A stretch of DNA of 64,000 nucleotides, from positions 1 to 64,000 of the forward strand of contig JBFWRS010000004.1 of NCBI GenBank assembly GCA_050248795.1. Direction: 5' to 3'. A program made the translations under genes and the position numbers. Positions 1 to 6,361 of the stretch are shown in pieces (position 1 is the first letter of the stretch; each line of letters begins with the position of its first letter). This DNA is from CAZTDU01 sp050248795. GTDB lineage: Bacteria; Pseudomonadota; Gammaproteobacteria; Burkholderiales; SG8-39. The notes beneath the pieces are model-generated. The model was not told the origin of the DNA. It did no database searches and saw nothing but the letters and a program-made list of their open reading frames with translations.

Positions 1-1179
1 CGGCCCAAGGGCGAGGTCACCGATGAGCAGTACAAGGAGTTCTACAAGCACGTCGGCCACGACTTCGAGGACCCGCTCGCGTGGGCGCATGCGAAGGTCG
101 AGGGCAGGCACGAGTACACGCAACTGCTGTACCTGCCGGCGCGCGCGCCCTTCGACCTGTGGGACCGGCAGAGCCGCCATGGCGTGCGCCTGTACGTGCG
201 GCGGGTGTTCATCATGGAGGGCAGCGAGTCGCTGATGCCCGGGTACCTGCGCTTCGTGCGCGGCGTCATCGACGCCGAGGACCTGCCGCTCAACGTGTCG
301 CGCGAGATCCTGCAGCAGAGCCGCGACGTCGAGGCGATCCGCGCCGGCTGCGTCAAGCGCGTGCTGGGCCTGCTGGACGACCTGGCCGAAAACGACAAGG
401 AGAAGTTCGCCACCTTCTGGCGCGAATTCGGCCGCGCCTTCAAGGAGGGCGTGGGCGAGGACATGGCCAACCGCGAGCGCGTGGCGAAGCTGCTGCGCTT
501 CGCTTCCACGTACGCGGACACGGCGGACGAATCGGTGTCGCTGGCCGACTATGTATCGCGCATGAAGCCGGGGCAGACGAAGATCTGGTACGTCACCGCC
601 GAATCCTTCGCCGCGGCGCGCTCCAGCCCGCACCTCGAGGTGTTCCGCAGGAAGGGCATCGAGGTGCTGCTGCTGTCGGACCGTGTCGATGAATGGCTGG
701 TGGGCAACCTGCCCGAGTTCGACGGCAAGCCGCTGGCGTCGGTTGCGCGCGGCGGCCTCGACCTGGACGAGATCGCCGACGAGGCCGAGAAGAAGGCCGC
801 CGAGGAGCAGCAGAAGGACTTCGCCGATCTGGGCGAGAAGATCAAGCAGGTGCTCGGCGAGCGCGTGAAGGAAGTACGCGCCACGCAGCGGCTTACCGAT
901 TCGCCCGCCTGCCTGGTCGCCGACGAGCACGACATGGGCGCCAACCTCGCGCGCATCCTGCGCGCCGCCGGGCAGAAAGTGCCGGAATCGAAGCTGATCC
1001 TGGAAGTGAACCCGGCGCACCCGATCGTGCAGCGCATGAAGGTGGAGGAAAGGCGCTTCGCCGAGTGGGCGGCGCTGCTGTTCGACCAGGCGCTGCTCGC
1101 CGAGGGCGGCACGCTGGAGGACCCGGCGGGATTCGTCAAGCGCATGAACGCGCTGCTGCTGGACCTCTCCGCTGGCTGA
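1..1179 (+). CDS. htpG: Molecular chaperone HtpG (Hsp90), 3' part
   Basis: This is the C-terminal 392 residues of the bacterial Hsp90 chaperone, open at the window's left edge; the family is usually about 620-640 residues, so the ATP-binding N-domain lies outside. What is seen is the middle domain, including the stretch LYVRRVFIM followed by LMPGYLRFVRGVIDAEDLPLNVSRE, written here in shortened form as the LPLNVSRE motif, a hallmark of Hsp90 middle domains whose arginine contacts the ATP gamma-phosphate. The C-terminal dimerisation domain follows (residues about 270-392 of the fragment). The protein acts in the cytosol as a homodimer on late folding intermediates. It ends 44 bases before the next gene, which could therefore share its transcript. 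Identity is certain; only the start is missing. Confidence 0.97.
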   Translation, partial: RPKGEVTDEQYKEFYKHVGHDFEDPLAWAHAKVEGRHEYTQLLYLPARAPFDLWDRQSRHGVRLYVRRVFIMEGSESLMPGYLRFVRGVIDAEDLPLNVSREILQQSRDVEAIRAGCVKRVLGLLDDLAENDKEKFATFWREFGRAFKEGVGEDMANRERVAKLLRFASTYADTADESVSLADYVSRMKPGQTKIWYVTAESFAAARSSPHLEVFRRKGIEVLLLSDRVDEWLVGNLPEFDGKPLASVARGGLDLDEIADEAEKKAAEEQQKDFADLGEKIKQVLGERVKEVRATQRLTDSPACLVADEHDMGANLARILRAAGQKVPESKLILEVNPAHPIVQRMKVEERRFAEWAALLFDQALLAEGGTLEDPAGFVKRMNALLLDLSAG

Positions 1180-1223
1180 GCCCGCGCGTGCAATAATCCT
1201 TCGTCCTCAGCGAGAGCGATCCG

Positions 1224-1832
1224 ATGACCGAACCCTTGGTAGTGGAAGTCTTCTCCGACTACGTCTGACCCTGGTGCTACCTCAGTACCGTGCGTATTGA
1301 GAAACTGAAGCAGGAGCATGGCGTGAAGATCCGCTGGGTGCATTTCCCGCTGCACCCGGATACGCCGCAGGCAGGCAAGAGCCTGGAGGCGCTGTTCGCC
1401 GGGCGCGGCTTCGACATCCCGAAGATGCAGGCGGCGATGCGCGCGCGCATGCAGGCCGAGGGCCTGGAGTACGGCGATCGCACCATGACCTACAACAGCC
1501 GCCTCGCGCAGGAACTCGGCGCCTGGGCCGACACGCAGCCCGGTGGCGAGGCGATCCACGACGCGCTGTTTCGCGCCTATTTCGTCGACGGCAGGAACAT
1601 CGGCGACCCGGCAGTGCTGCTGGAAGTCGCCGCCGCGGTCGGCCTGCCGGTGGATGCAGCGCGCAAGGTGCTGGAAGAGCGCACGTTCAAGGCGGCGGTC
1701 GATGCCGACTGGGAGAAGTCGCACGAGTACGGCGTCACCGGCGTGCCCACCTTCGTCGCCGGCCGGCAGGGCGTGGTCGGCGCGCAGCCTTACGAGGCGC
1801 TCGAAGAACTGGTGAGGCAGGCCAGGGGCTGA
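1224..1832 (+). CDS. DsbA/FrnE-family thiol oxidoreductase, probable selenoprotein (TGA at active site)
   Basis: The reading frame from ATG 1224 runs 14 codons, meets TGA at 1266-1268, then continues without another stop to 1832 (202 codons including the TGA). Before and after the TGA the protein reads FSDYV-[TGA]-PWCYLS, so the TGA stands exactly where DsbA/FrnE/2-hydroxychromene-2-carboxylate-isomerase relatives have the first cysteine of CPWC. The cis-proline loop GVPTFV is present near residue 175, as in thioredoxin-fold enzymes, and the rest of the FrnE-type helical domain is intact. I infer selenocysteine insertion giving a UPWC site (Sec at residue 15); a SECIS-like hairpin follows. 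A gene caller that treats TGA as stop would start at GTG 1290 and lose the active site. The alternative is a point mutation or sequencing error. No signal peptide is seen, so the enzyme is probably cytosolic. No sel genes lie in the window. Confidence 0.8.
1281..1301 (+). promoter_or_regulatory. SECIS-like hairpin downstream of the TGA codon
   Basis: Bases 1281-1288 (CTCAGTAC) pair with 1294-1301 (GTATTGAG) in eight base pairs with one G-T wobble, closing a five-base loop CGTGC whose second and third bases are G and T. The loop begins 20 bases after the TGA, inside the 16-37 base range used for bacterial SECIS elements, and a G in the first two loop positions is the expected feature. Three codons in the stem (AGT, CGT, ATT) end in T, unusual beside neighbours that end in C or G, and each of these T bases is Watson-Crick paired. 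No bulged U as in E. coli fdhF is evident. Function is inferred, not shown. Confidence 0.6.
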
Positions 1833-1905
1833 GGCATCACAGGCTCACGCCTTGAGCCACCCCGGCCGTCACACTGCAGCCTCCTCGAACCGATGGAGGC
1901 TGCGC

Positions 1906-2019
1906 ATGCTCTCGCTGGATATGCTGGTTGCCCTGTGGCCCGTGATCGCCATGGGCATCCTCAAGCTCTACGACCACCTTGCCCCCTTCTCCCGCGCGCG
2001 GGAGAAGGGCCGGAGATGA
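1906..2019 (+). CDS. Possible 37-residue membrane microprotein
   Basis: A short frame starting at ATG 1906 encodes MLSLDMLVALWPVIAMGILK and then a polar, basic tail ending GRR. The first 22 residues would make one membrane helix with a positively charged C-terminal side. It lies in an otherwise empty 198-base gap, but its last third is made by a 26-base palindrome (1984-2009), which argues that at least that part is not selected as protein. There is a GATGGAGG-like sequence about 8 bases upstream that could serve as ribosome binding site. I do not recognise a family. Low confidence. Confidence 0.25.
   Translation: MLSLDMLVALWPVIAMGILKLYDHLAPFSRAREKGRR
1984..2009. repeat. 26-base perfect palindrome, REP-like
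   Basis: CCCTTCTCCCGCG is followed directly by its reverse complement, giving a 13-base-pair stem with no spare loop bases. Palindromes of this CTCCCGC/GCGGGAG type are common dispersed extragenic repeats in GC-rich proteobacteria. It could also stop transcription coming from the selenoprotein-like gene, although no T-tract follows. Only one copy was noticed in this window. Confidence 0.6.
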
Positions 2020-2030
2020 GGGCCTCAACG

Positions 2031-2345
2031 ATGACCATCAAGCGCTTCCAGAAAGGCGACTTCGCCTTCACCACCAATTCGCGCGCGCCCGGCGTCAACA
2101 ACGGCCACCTGGTCATCGTGCGCGAAGTCTGCGGCCCGATGCCCGAGCGCGGCCTGGATTTCGCCTACCTCATCGAGCGCGTGGACGGCGAACCCTTCGC
2201 GCTGGTTTGCCAGCCGGGCAGCCCGATGCCGATGCGCGGCGGCCCAGATGCCTATGCCGGCCAGCAGCACCTGCGCCCGCTGGGCGGCCCGCCGCGCTGG
2301 AAGGCGCGCCGCGCCCGGTCGAGGCGCACGCTGCAGGCAGCGTGA
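2031..2345 (+). CDS. Hypothetical protein (104 aa)
   Basis: A 104-residue protein starting MTIKRFQKGDFAFTTNSRAP; an earlier in-frame ATG at 2016 is possible but lies next to the palindrome. The middle part (PGVNNGHLVIVREVCGPMPE) looks like a small beta-rich fold; the C-terminus is strongly basic (KARRARSRR) and may contact nucleic acid. No signal peptide or membrane segment is seen. It overlaps the next gene by four bases (GTGA), so the two are translationally coupled and probably act together. I do not recognise the family; similar pairs of small proteins are often of mobile-element or phage origin, but nothing else here supports that. Confidence 0.55.
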   Translation: MTIKRFQKGDFAFTTNSRAPGVNNGHLVIVREVCGPMPERGLDFAYLIERVDGEPFALVCQPGSPMPMRGGPDAYAGQQHLRPLGGPPRWKARRARSRRTLQAA

Positions 2346-2722
2346 AGATCTCGCTTGCCGCCGGCCGAGTCGTGTCGCTGGTCCGCCTGCAGCAGAGCGG
2401 TACCTACTACGGCCTGCTTGCCGGCCGGCCGGACACCCGCGGCGACCTGCAGTACGTCGAGCGCCTGAAGCGTGAGGCCGTTGCGCTGCTGCCGGAAGTC
2501 GGCAGCGCCGTGCTGCTGGAACCGCCGAGCATCGCGCCGCTGCCCGCGGTGGCCTGCATCGGCGTCCTCGACTCCGGCCCGCTCGCCCGTCCCGGCGCCG
2601 AGCCGTACTCGTCGGTCGCGGTGCTGTGGTTCCAGGACGAGTTCGGCGCGCCGGCGGCATATGCGCTGGCGGGGATCGCCGGGCTGGACTGGGAGGCGGT
2701 GGCGGTCCAGTGGTGCTGGTAA
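2342..2722 (+). CDS. Hypothetical protein (126 aa), coupled to the preceding gene
   Basis: The frame begins at GTG 2342, sharing GTGA with the stop of the previous gene, and encodes 126 residues. The N-terminal half alternates hydrophobic and charged residues (VKISLAAGRVVSLVRLQQSG, then a YYGLLAGRP turn), suggesting a beta-rich domain; the C-terminus ends in an aromatic cluster VAVQWCW. No known catalytic motif, signal peptide or membrane helix is visible. The four-base overlap is the main reason to trust the start, because the longer frame upstream lies inside the previous gene. Function unknown. Confidence 0.5.
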   Translation: MKISLAAGRVVSLVRLQQSGTYYGLLAGRPDTRGDLQYVERLKREAVALLPEVGSAVLLEPPSIAPLPAVACIGVLDSGPLARPGAEPYSSVAVLWFQDEFGAPAAYALAGIAGLDWEAVAVQWCW

Positions 2723-2775
2723 CGCGAGACAACGCACGGAGCGAAACGGCGGCGGGCTTGCGTTGACGCGGCCCG

Positions 2776-2790
2776 GCCTGCGGGGCAGGC
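2776..2790 (+). terminator. Small GC hairpin after the two hypothetical genes
   Basis: GCCTGC (2776-2781) and GCAGGC (2785-2790) form a six-base-pair stem with a GGG loop, followed by a T-containing but not T-rich stretch (TTGAGTCTCATT). It lies between the end of the unknown pair and the next start at 2819. A weak intrinsic terminator is possible. Confidence 0.3.
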
Positions 2791-2818
2791 TTGAGTCTCA
2801 TTCCCATCAAGGCACGCC

Positions 2819-3559
2819 ATGTCCCGCTCCGGCACCACGCGCATCGGCTTCCTCGTCGCACCGGGCAATCCCACCACCGAGCCGGAGATGTACCGCATCG
2901 CGCCGCCGGGCGTGACGGTGCACTTCACGCGCATGGTGGCGGGCAGCGGCGAGCCCGGGTCGCACGCCGGGCAGGACGCGCGCAACCGCAGCCACATCGC
3001 GCACCTGGACGAGAACCTGGAACTCATCGCGGCGGTGAAGCCGGCGGTGGTGGCAATGGCGCACACCGCCACCAGCTACACCATGGGCAGGGAGGGCGAG
3101 GCGCAGATCGTCGAGCGGCTGTCGCGCGCGCACGGCTTTCCGTTCATCACCGCGTTCGGCGGCGTCATCGCGGCGCTGGCGCACCTGGGCGCGAAGCGCG
3201 TGGTGCTGGGTGCGCCCTACAGCGCCGAGGGCACGCAGAAGAGCCGCGCGCACCTGGAGGCGCACGGCGTCGAAGTGCTCGCCACCGCGCACCTGGAGAA
3301 TGTCGGCAACATCTATGACGAGACCAGCGCTCGCGCGCTGGCGCTGGCGCGGCAGGTCGACAGGCCGGAAGCGCAGGTGGTGGTGCTGTCGGGGCTGGGC
3401 ATGCCCAGCATCGACATCCTCGCCGCTGCCGAAGCCGAGCTGGGCAAGCCGGTGATCTCGGGCGCGGCGGCGATGCTGTGGCACGCGCTGCGCGTCGCCG
3501 GCGTGGCGACGCCGATCGCCGGCTGCGGCAGCCTGCTCGGCGCAGCGCGGGCAACTTGA
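2819..3559 (+). CDS. Maleate isomerase / arylmalonate decarboxylase-like protein lacking the catalytic cysteines
   Basis: The 246-residue product has the two-lobed Asp/Glu racemase superfamily fold of the maleate cis-trans isomerase/arylmalonate decarboxylase branch: an N-terminal GFLVAPGNPTTEPEM segment, a mid MAHTATSYTMG segment near residue 80, GVIAALAHLGAKRVVLGAPY, and a second-lobe SGLGMPSIDIL near residue 190. In characterised members a cysteine acts at each of the two equivalent sites (about residues 74-76 and 188-194). Here the first site reads AHTAT and the second GLGMPS, with no cysteine at either. The only cysteine near the end (AGCGS) is elsewhere. So the fold is clear but the usual cysteine chemistry is not possible; substrate unknown. 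The start is ATG 2819, and the gene stands alone between short gaps. Confidence 0.75.
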   Translation: MSRSGTTRIGFLVAPGNPTTEPEMYRIAPPGVTVHFTRMVAGSGEPGSHAGQDARNRSHIAHLDENLELIAAVKPAVVAMAHTATSYTMGREGEAQIVERLSRAHGFPFITAFGGVIAALAHLGAKRVVLGAPYSAEGTQKSRAHLEAHGVEVLATAHLENVGNIYDETSARALALARQVDRPEAQVVVLSGLGMPSIDILAAAEAELGKPVISGAAAMLWHALRVAGVATPIAGCGSLLGAARAT

Positions 3560-3591
3560 ACGACAATGCGGGTTCACGCAAGGAGGGAAAC

Positions 3592-4209
3592 ATGGCCAAG
3601 GCATACTGGGTAAGCACCTACCGCTTCATCAACGATCCCGACAAGCTCGCCGCGTACGCGAAGCTGGCAGGTCCTGCGCTGCTGGGCGCGGGGGCGCGCT
3701 TCGTGGTGCGCGGCAACCCGGTGAAAATCTACGAGGCCGGCATGAGCCTGCGCACCGTGGTGGTGGAATTCGACAGCCTGGAGCAGGCCATCGCCACGCA
3801 CGACGGCGCCGAGTATGCCGAGGCGCTGCGCGCCCTGGGCGACGGCGCGGTGCGCGACCTGCGCGTCATCGAGGGCCTGCCCGAATCCCCCGGCGCGCTG
3901 CCGCCGGTATCGGGCAAGCGCGGCTACATGGTGAACACCTACCGCTCGATCACGAAGCCGGACGCAGTGGCGGCGTATGCGGCGCTCGCCGGCCCGGCGA
4001 TGGCGGCGGCGAACGCGCGCTTCCTGGTGCGCGGCATGCCGGCCAAGGTGTACGAATCCGGCGTCATGGAGCGCACCGCGGTGATCGAGTTCGGCAGTGT
4101 GCATGAAGCGATCGCCGCCTACGACGGCCCGGCCTACGCCAAGGCGCTGGCCGCGCTGGGCGAGGACGCCGCGGTGCGCGACATGCGCATCGTCGAAGGC
4201 GCCGAATAG
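3592..4209 (+). CDS. Tandem DUF1330-domain protein
   Basis: A 205-residue cytosolic protein made of two copies of the DUF1330 (dimeric alpha-beta barrel) domain: residues about 3-100 (AYWVSTYRFINDPDKLAAYA...) and about 109-203 (GYMVNTYRSITKPDAVAAYA...). The halves match motif for motif, including ARFVVRG/ARFLVRG, VVVEFDS/AVIEFGS and YAEALRALGD/YAKALAALGE, so the gene arose by internal duplication. Single-domain DUF1330 proteins are about 95-100 residues and form dimers; the fusion would make an intramolecular dimer. The start at ATG 3592 is fixed by a strong AGGAGG at 3581-3586. Reaction unknown; the fold is shared with monooxygenases and dismutase-like small enzymes. Confidence 0.85.
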   Translation: MAKAYWVSTYRFINDPDKLAAYAKLAGPALLGAGARFVVRGNPVKIYEAGMSLRTVVVEFDSLEQAIATHDGAEYAEALRALGDGAVRDLRVIEGLPESPGALPPVSGKRGYMVNTYRSITKPDAVAAYAALAGPAMAAANARFLVRGMPAKVYESGVMERTAVIEFGSVHEAIAAYDGPAYAKALAALGEDAAVRDMRIVEGAE

Positions 4210-4223
4210 CGCCGCGGCGCGGG

Positions 4224-5432
4224 CTACAGCCAGCGCTGCAGCGGATAGCCGCCGGTGAACATCCGCTGCAGCGACAGGCTGGCGATCTGCCGGCCCCACT
4301 TGAACTCCTTGTAGAGCAGCAGGAAGTTCCAGATGTCGCGCAGCACCAGCGCGCGCTCGCGCCAGGAAAGCTGCATCAGCGCGGCCGGGAAATCCGCCTC
4401 GTGCGGTTTCGCGAACGCGATCAGCAGCGGGTTCCACTGGTCGGTGGTGCGGCGTACCTCGGACGCGATCATCCTGCGGTACATCTCCTGCACCGGCCGG
4501 TTGCGCAACCGCGATTCGACGATCGCTTCTCCGGCGATCGCGCCGGAATGCAGCGCGCAGCTCATGCCTTCGCCGATCATGTTGAGGAAGCCGGTGGCCT
4601 GCCCGGTGATCAGCACGTTGTCCCTGCCGAACACGTAGCGGTTGATCAGCGACGGGCCGAAGTTCTCCGCGCAGCCCTCGTCGCTGGTGTCCTCCTTCAG
4701 CAGCACGCCGTGCTTTTCCTCCAGGTAGCGCTGCACGCCCTGGTGCCGCTCGCGGAAGTTGTCGCCGCGCTTGAAGCCGCAGCCGACGATCTGCTGGCCG
4801 TCGCGCGCGTGGCTCCAGGTGTAGTGGCCGAGCTTCGGATGGAACCAGAAATGGAAGTACTGCTCGTCCAGCGGGCACTCGATGATGTCGTGGAACTTCT
4901 GGCCGACGAAGAACCACGGGATCTGCTTCGGGTAGTCCGGGTACACCGCGCGCGTCACCAGCGAACTTGGCCCGTCGGCGCCGATGACGTGCCGCGCCCG
5001 GTACAGCACGTCCTTGCCCTCCTGGCGCGCGGTGACGATGACGTGGTCGCCCTTGTCCTCGAGCTTCGCGAACGAGGTGCGGTCGTGCACCTCGGCGCCG
5101 CTCCTCCTGATCGCCCAGTAGTCGGAGTGCTTGCGGTGCAGGTGTGGCGTGGTGCCGCCGAAGAAGTCCATCTTCAGCGGGATCATGCAGGGGAAGTGGA
5201 AGGTGACGCCGCGGCACGAAGTAGGCTCGTGCAGGGCCTCGCGCGGCAGCGGGCCGAAGTTCTCGAGCAGGAAGCGGTAGCCGCGCGGCGACAGTATGCC
5301 GCTGCAGATCTTGTGCCGCGGCAGCGCCTGGCGCTCGAGGATCACGGTCTCCAGTCCGGCGTCCACGGTGCGCTTCGCGGCAGCCGCCGCGGCGAGGCTG
5401 GCGCCGACGATCAGCGTGTCGACGGTCTTCAT
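4224..5432 (-). CDS. Geranylgeranyl-reductase-family flavoprotein with altered FAD motifs
   Basis: A 402-residue protein of the NAD(P)/FAD-dependent oxidoreductase class nearest to geranylgeranyl reductases and related monooxygenases. The N-terminus has the beta-alpha-beta start DTLIVGASLAAAAAAKR, but the GxGxxG glycines read G-A-S-L-A-A; the usual late GDAAG motif reads GQATGFLNMIGEGM. The middle VIGADGPSSLVTR (DG motif) is normal. FAD binding may therefore be weakened or changed, although the fold is kept over the full family length. It overlaps the upstream iron-sulfur gene by four bases (ATGA), so it is the last gene of a three-gene redox operon read from 7904 down. A quinone- or ferredoxin-linked reductase is plausible; the substrate is unknown. 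Confidence 0.75.
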   Translation of the reverse strand: MKTVDTLIVGASLAAAAAAKRTVDAGLETVILERQALPRHKICSGILSPRGYRFLLENFGPLPREALHEPTSCRGVTFHFPCMIPLKMDFFGGTTPHLHRKHSDYWAIRRSGAEVHDRTSFAKLEDKGDHVIVTARQEGKDVLYRARHVIGADGPSSLVTRAVYPDYPKQIPWFFVGQKFHDIIECPLDEQYFHFWFHPKLGHYTWSHARDGQQIVGCGFKRGDNFRERHQGVQRYLEEKHGVLLKEDTSDEGCAENFGPSLINRYVFGRDNVLITGQATGFLNMIGEGMSCALHSGAIAGEAIVESRLRNRPVQEMYRRMIASEVRRTTDQWNPLLIAFAKPHEADFPAALMQLSWRERALVLRDIWNFLLLYKEFKWGRQIASLSLQRMFTGGYPLQRWL

Positions 5433-6361
5433 GCGAGGTCCGCCAGGTGCACCACCGGCCGGTCGGTGGCGGCGGCGAATGCCGCGCAGTCCGCGGCATC
5501 CTCGACGACCACGCGCTCGAAGCGGCGTCCCTCGACGATCCAGCGCGCCTGCGCCACCGGGTCGATGCCGGCGAGGCCCAGCGCGTGCTGCGCGGCGTTC
5601 GCCGCGGTGGGAACGGCAATGCGCTGCAGGTCGAGGCTGGTGGTGCAGCCGGTCGAGCGCTGCAGCCTGTCGTAGTGTCCGAGCAGGCGTGCGTGGTCGC
5701 CGTTGAAGGCGCGCGGCTCGATGACGTAGAGGTCGCTGCCGCGCAGCTTCAGGCGCACCGCGTCCAGTTCGGTAAGCGCCTCGCCCAGGCTTCGCACCTG
5801 CACGCCAGGCAGCCAGGCGCGCAGGCTGCGCAGCAGCAGGCCGTCGGCGACCACCAGCGTGCGCGCGCCGTGCAGCGCGGCGAGGAAGGCCTTGCGCCGG
5901 TCGGCGGGAAGCGCGGCACCGGCCTCCAGCGCCATTGACACATCGGCGCCGTCGTCACCCGACACCGCACAGCCGAGCAGCTCGGCTGTGCGCGCGCGCC
6001 GCGCCCCGCGCAGTGCCCGCCCGGCGACCAGCAGCGCGCTGGACTGCGGGCTCGGGCGTGCCGGCGCATCCAGCCGCACCGCCGCCAGCGGCTGCCGGCG
6101 GCGCAGTTCCAGCACCAGCTCGACCAGCGGAATGCCCTCCGGGCACGCGGGTTCGCAGGCGCCGCACAGCGTGCAGGCCCCGACCGAGCGCGCGAGCTCT
6201 GCCGCACCGGCGCCGTGCTGCATCGCCTTGGCGCGGCCGTGCGGCGTCAGGCGGATGTCGCCGGTCTGCCGCCACACCGGGCAGGACAGCAGGCACAGGC
6301 TGCAGCCGCTGCAGGCGCTGTGGTCCTTGCCGCGTGCCTTCATGCGCTCAGAATATGACAT
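5429..6361 (-). CDS. Double [4Fe-4S] ferredoxin-type electron-transfer subunit
   Basis: A 310-residue protein whose N-terminus carries two complete CxxCxxCxxxCP motifs: C17/C20/C23/C27 and C63/C66/C69/C73, giving two [4Fe-4S] clusters as in GlcF/GlpC/LldF-like subunits. The rest (residues about 100-310) is less conserved and carries scattered cysteines but not clear CCG repeats, so it is a short relative of the heterodisulfide-reductase-type family. It overlaps the upstream oxidase gene by 14 bases and the downstream flavoprotein by 4. The order oxidase, iron-sulfur protein, second flavoprotein suggests electrons pass from a substrate oxidised by the first protein through these clusters. No signal peptide: cytosolic or membrane-associated. 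Confidence 0.8.
   Translation of the reverse strand: MSYSERMKARGKDHSACSGCSLCLLSCPVWRQTGDIRLTPHGRAKAMQHGAGAAELARSVGACTLCGACEPACPEGIPLVELVLELRRRQPLAAVRLDAPARPSPQSSALLVAGRALRGARRARTAELLGCAVSGDDGADVSMALEAGAALPADRRKAFLAALHGARTLVVADGLLLRSLRAWLPGVQVRSLGEALTELDAVRLKLRGSDLYVIEPRAFNGDHARLLGHYDRLQRSTGCTTSLDLQRIAVPTAANAAQHALGLAGIDPVAQARWIVEGRRFERVVVEDAADCAAFAAATDRPVVHLADLA

Noticed and set aside
1273..1289. Alternative hairpin GGTGCT-ACCTC-AGTACC after the TGA as the SECIS element
   Set aside because: Its loop starts only 10 bases after the TGA and lacks a G; the hairpin at 1281-1301 fits the bacterial SECIS rules better. The two are mutually exclusive.
1290..1832. GTG 1290 as the start of the thiol oxidoreductase
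   Set aside because: It would remove the active site and the first beta strand; the in-frame sequence before the TGA (FSDYV) matches the family.
3574..5619. 681-codon minus-strand frame
   Set aside because: It spans the DUF1330 gene and the flavoprotein gene in another frame; its composition is of a shadow frame with no family features.
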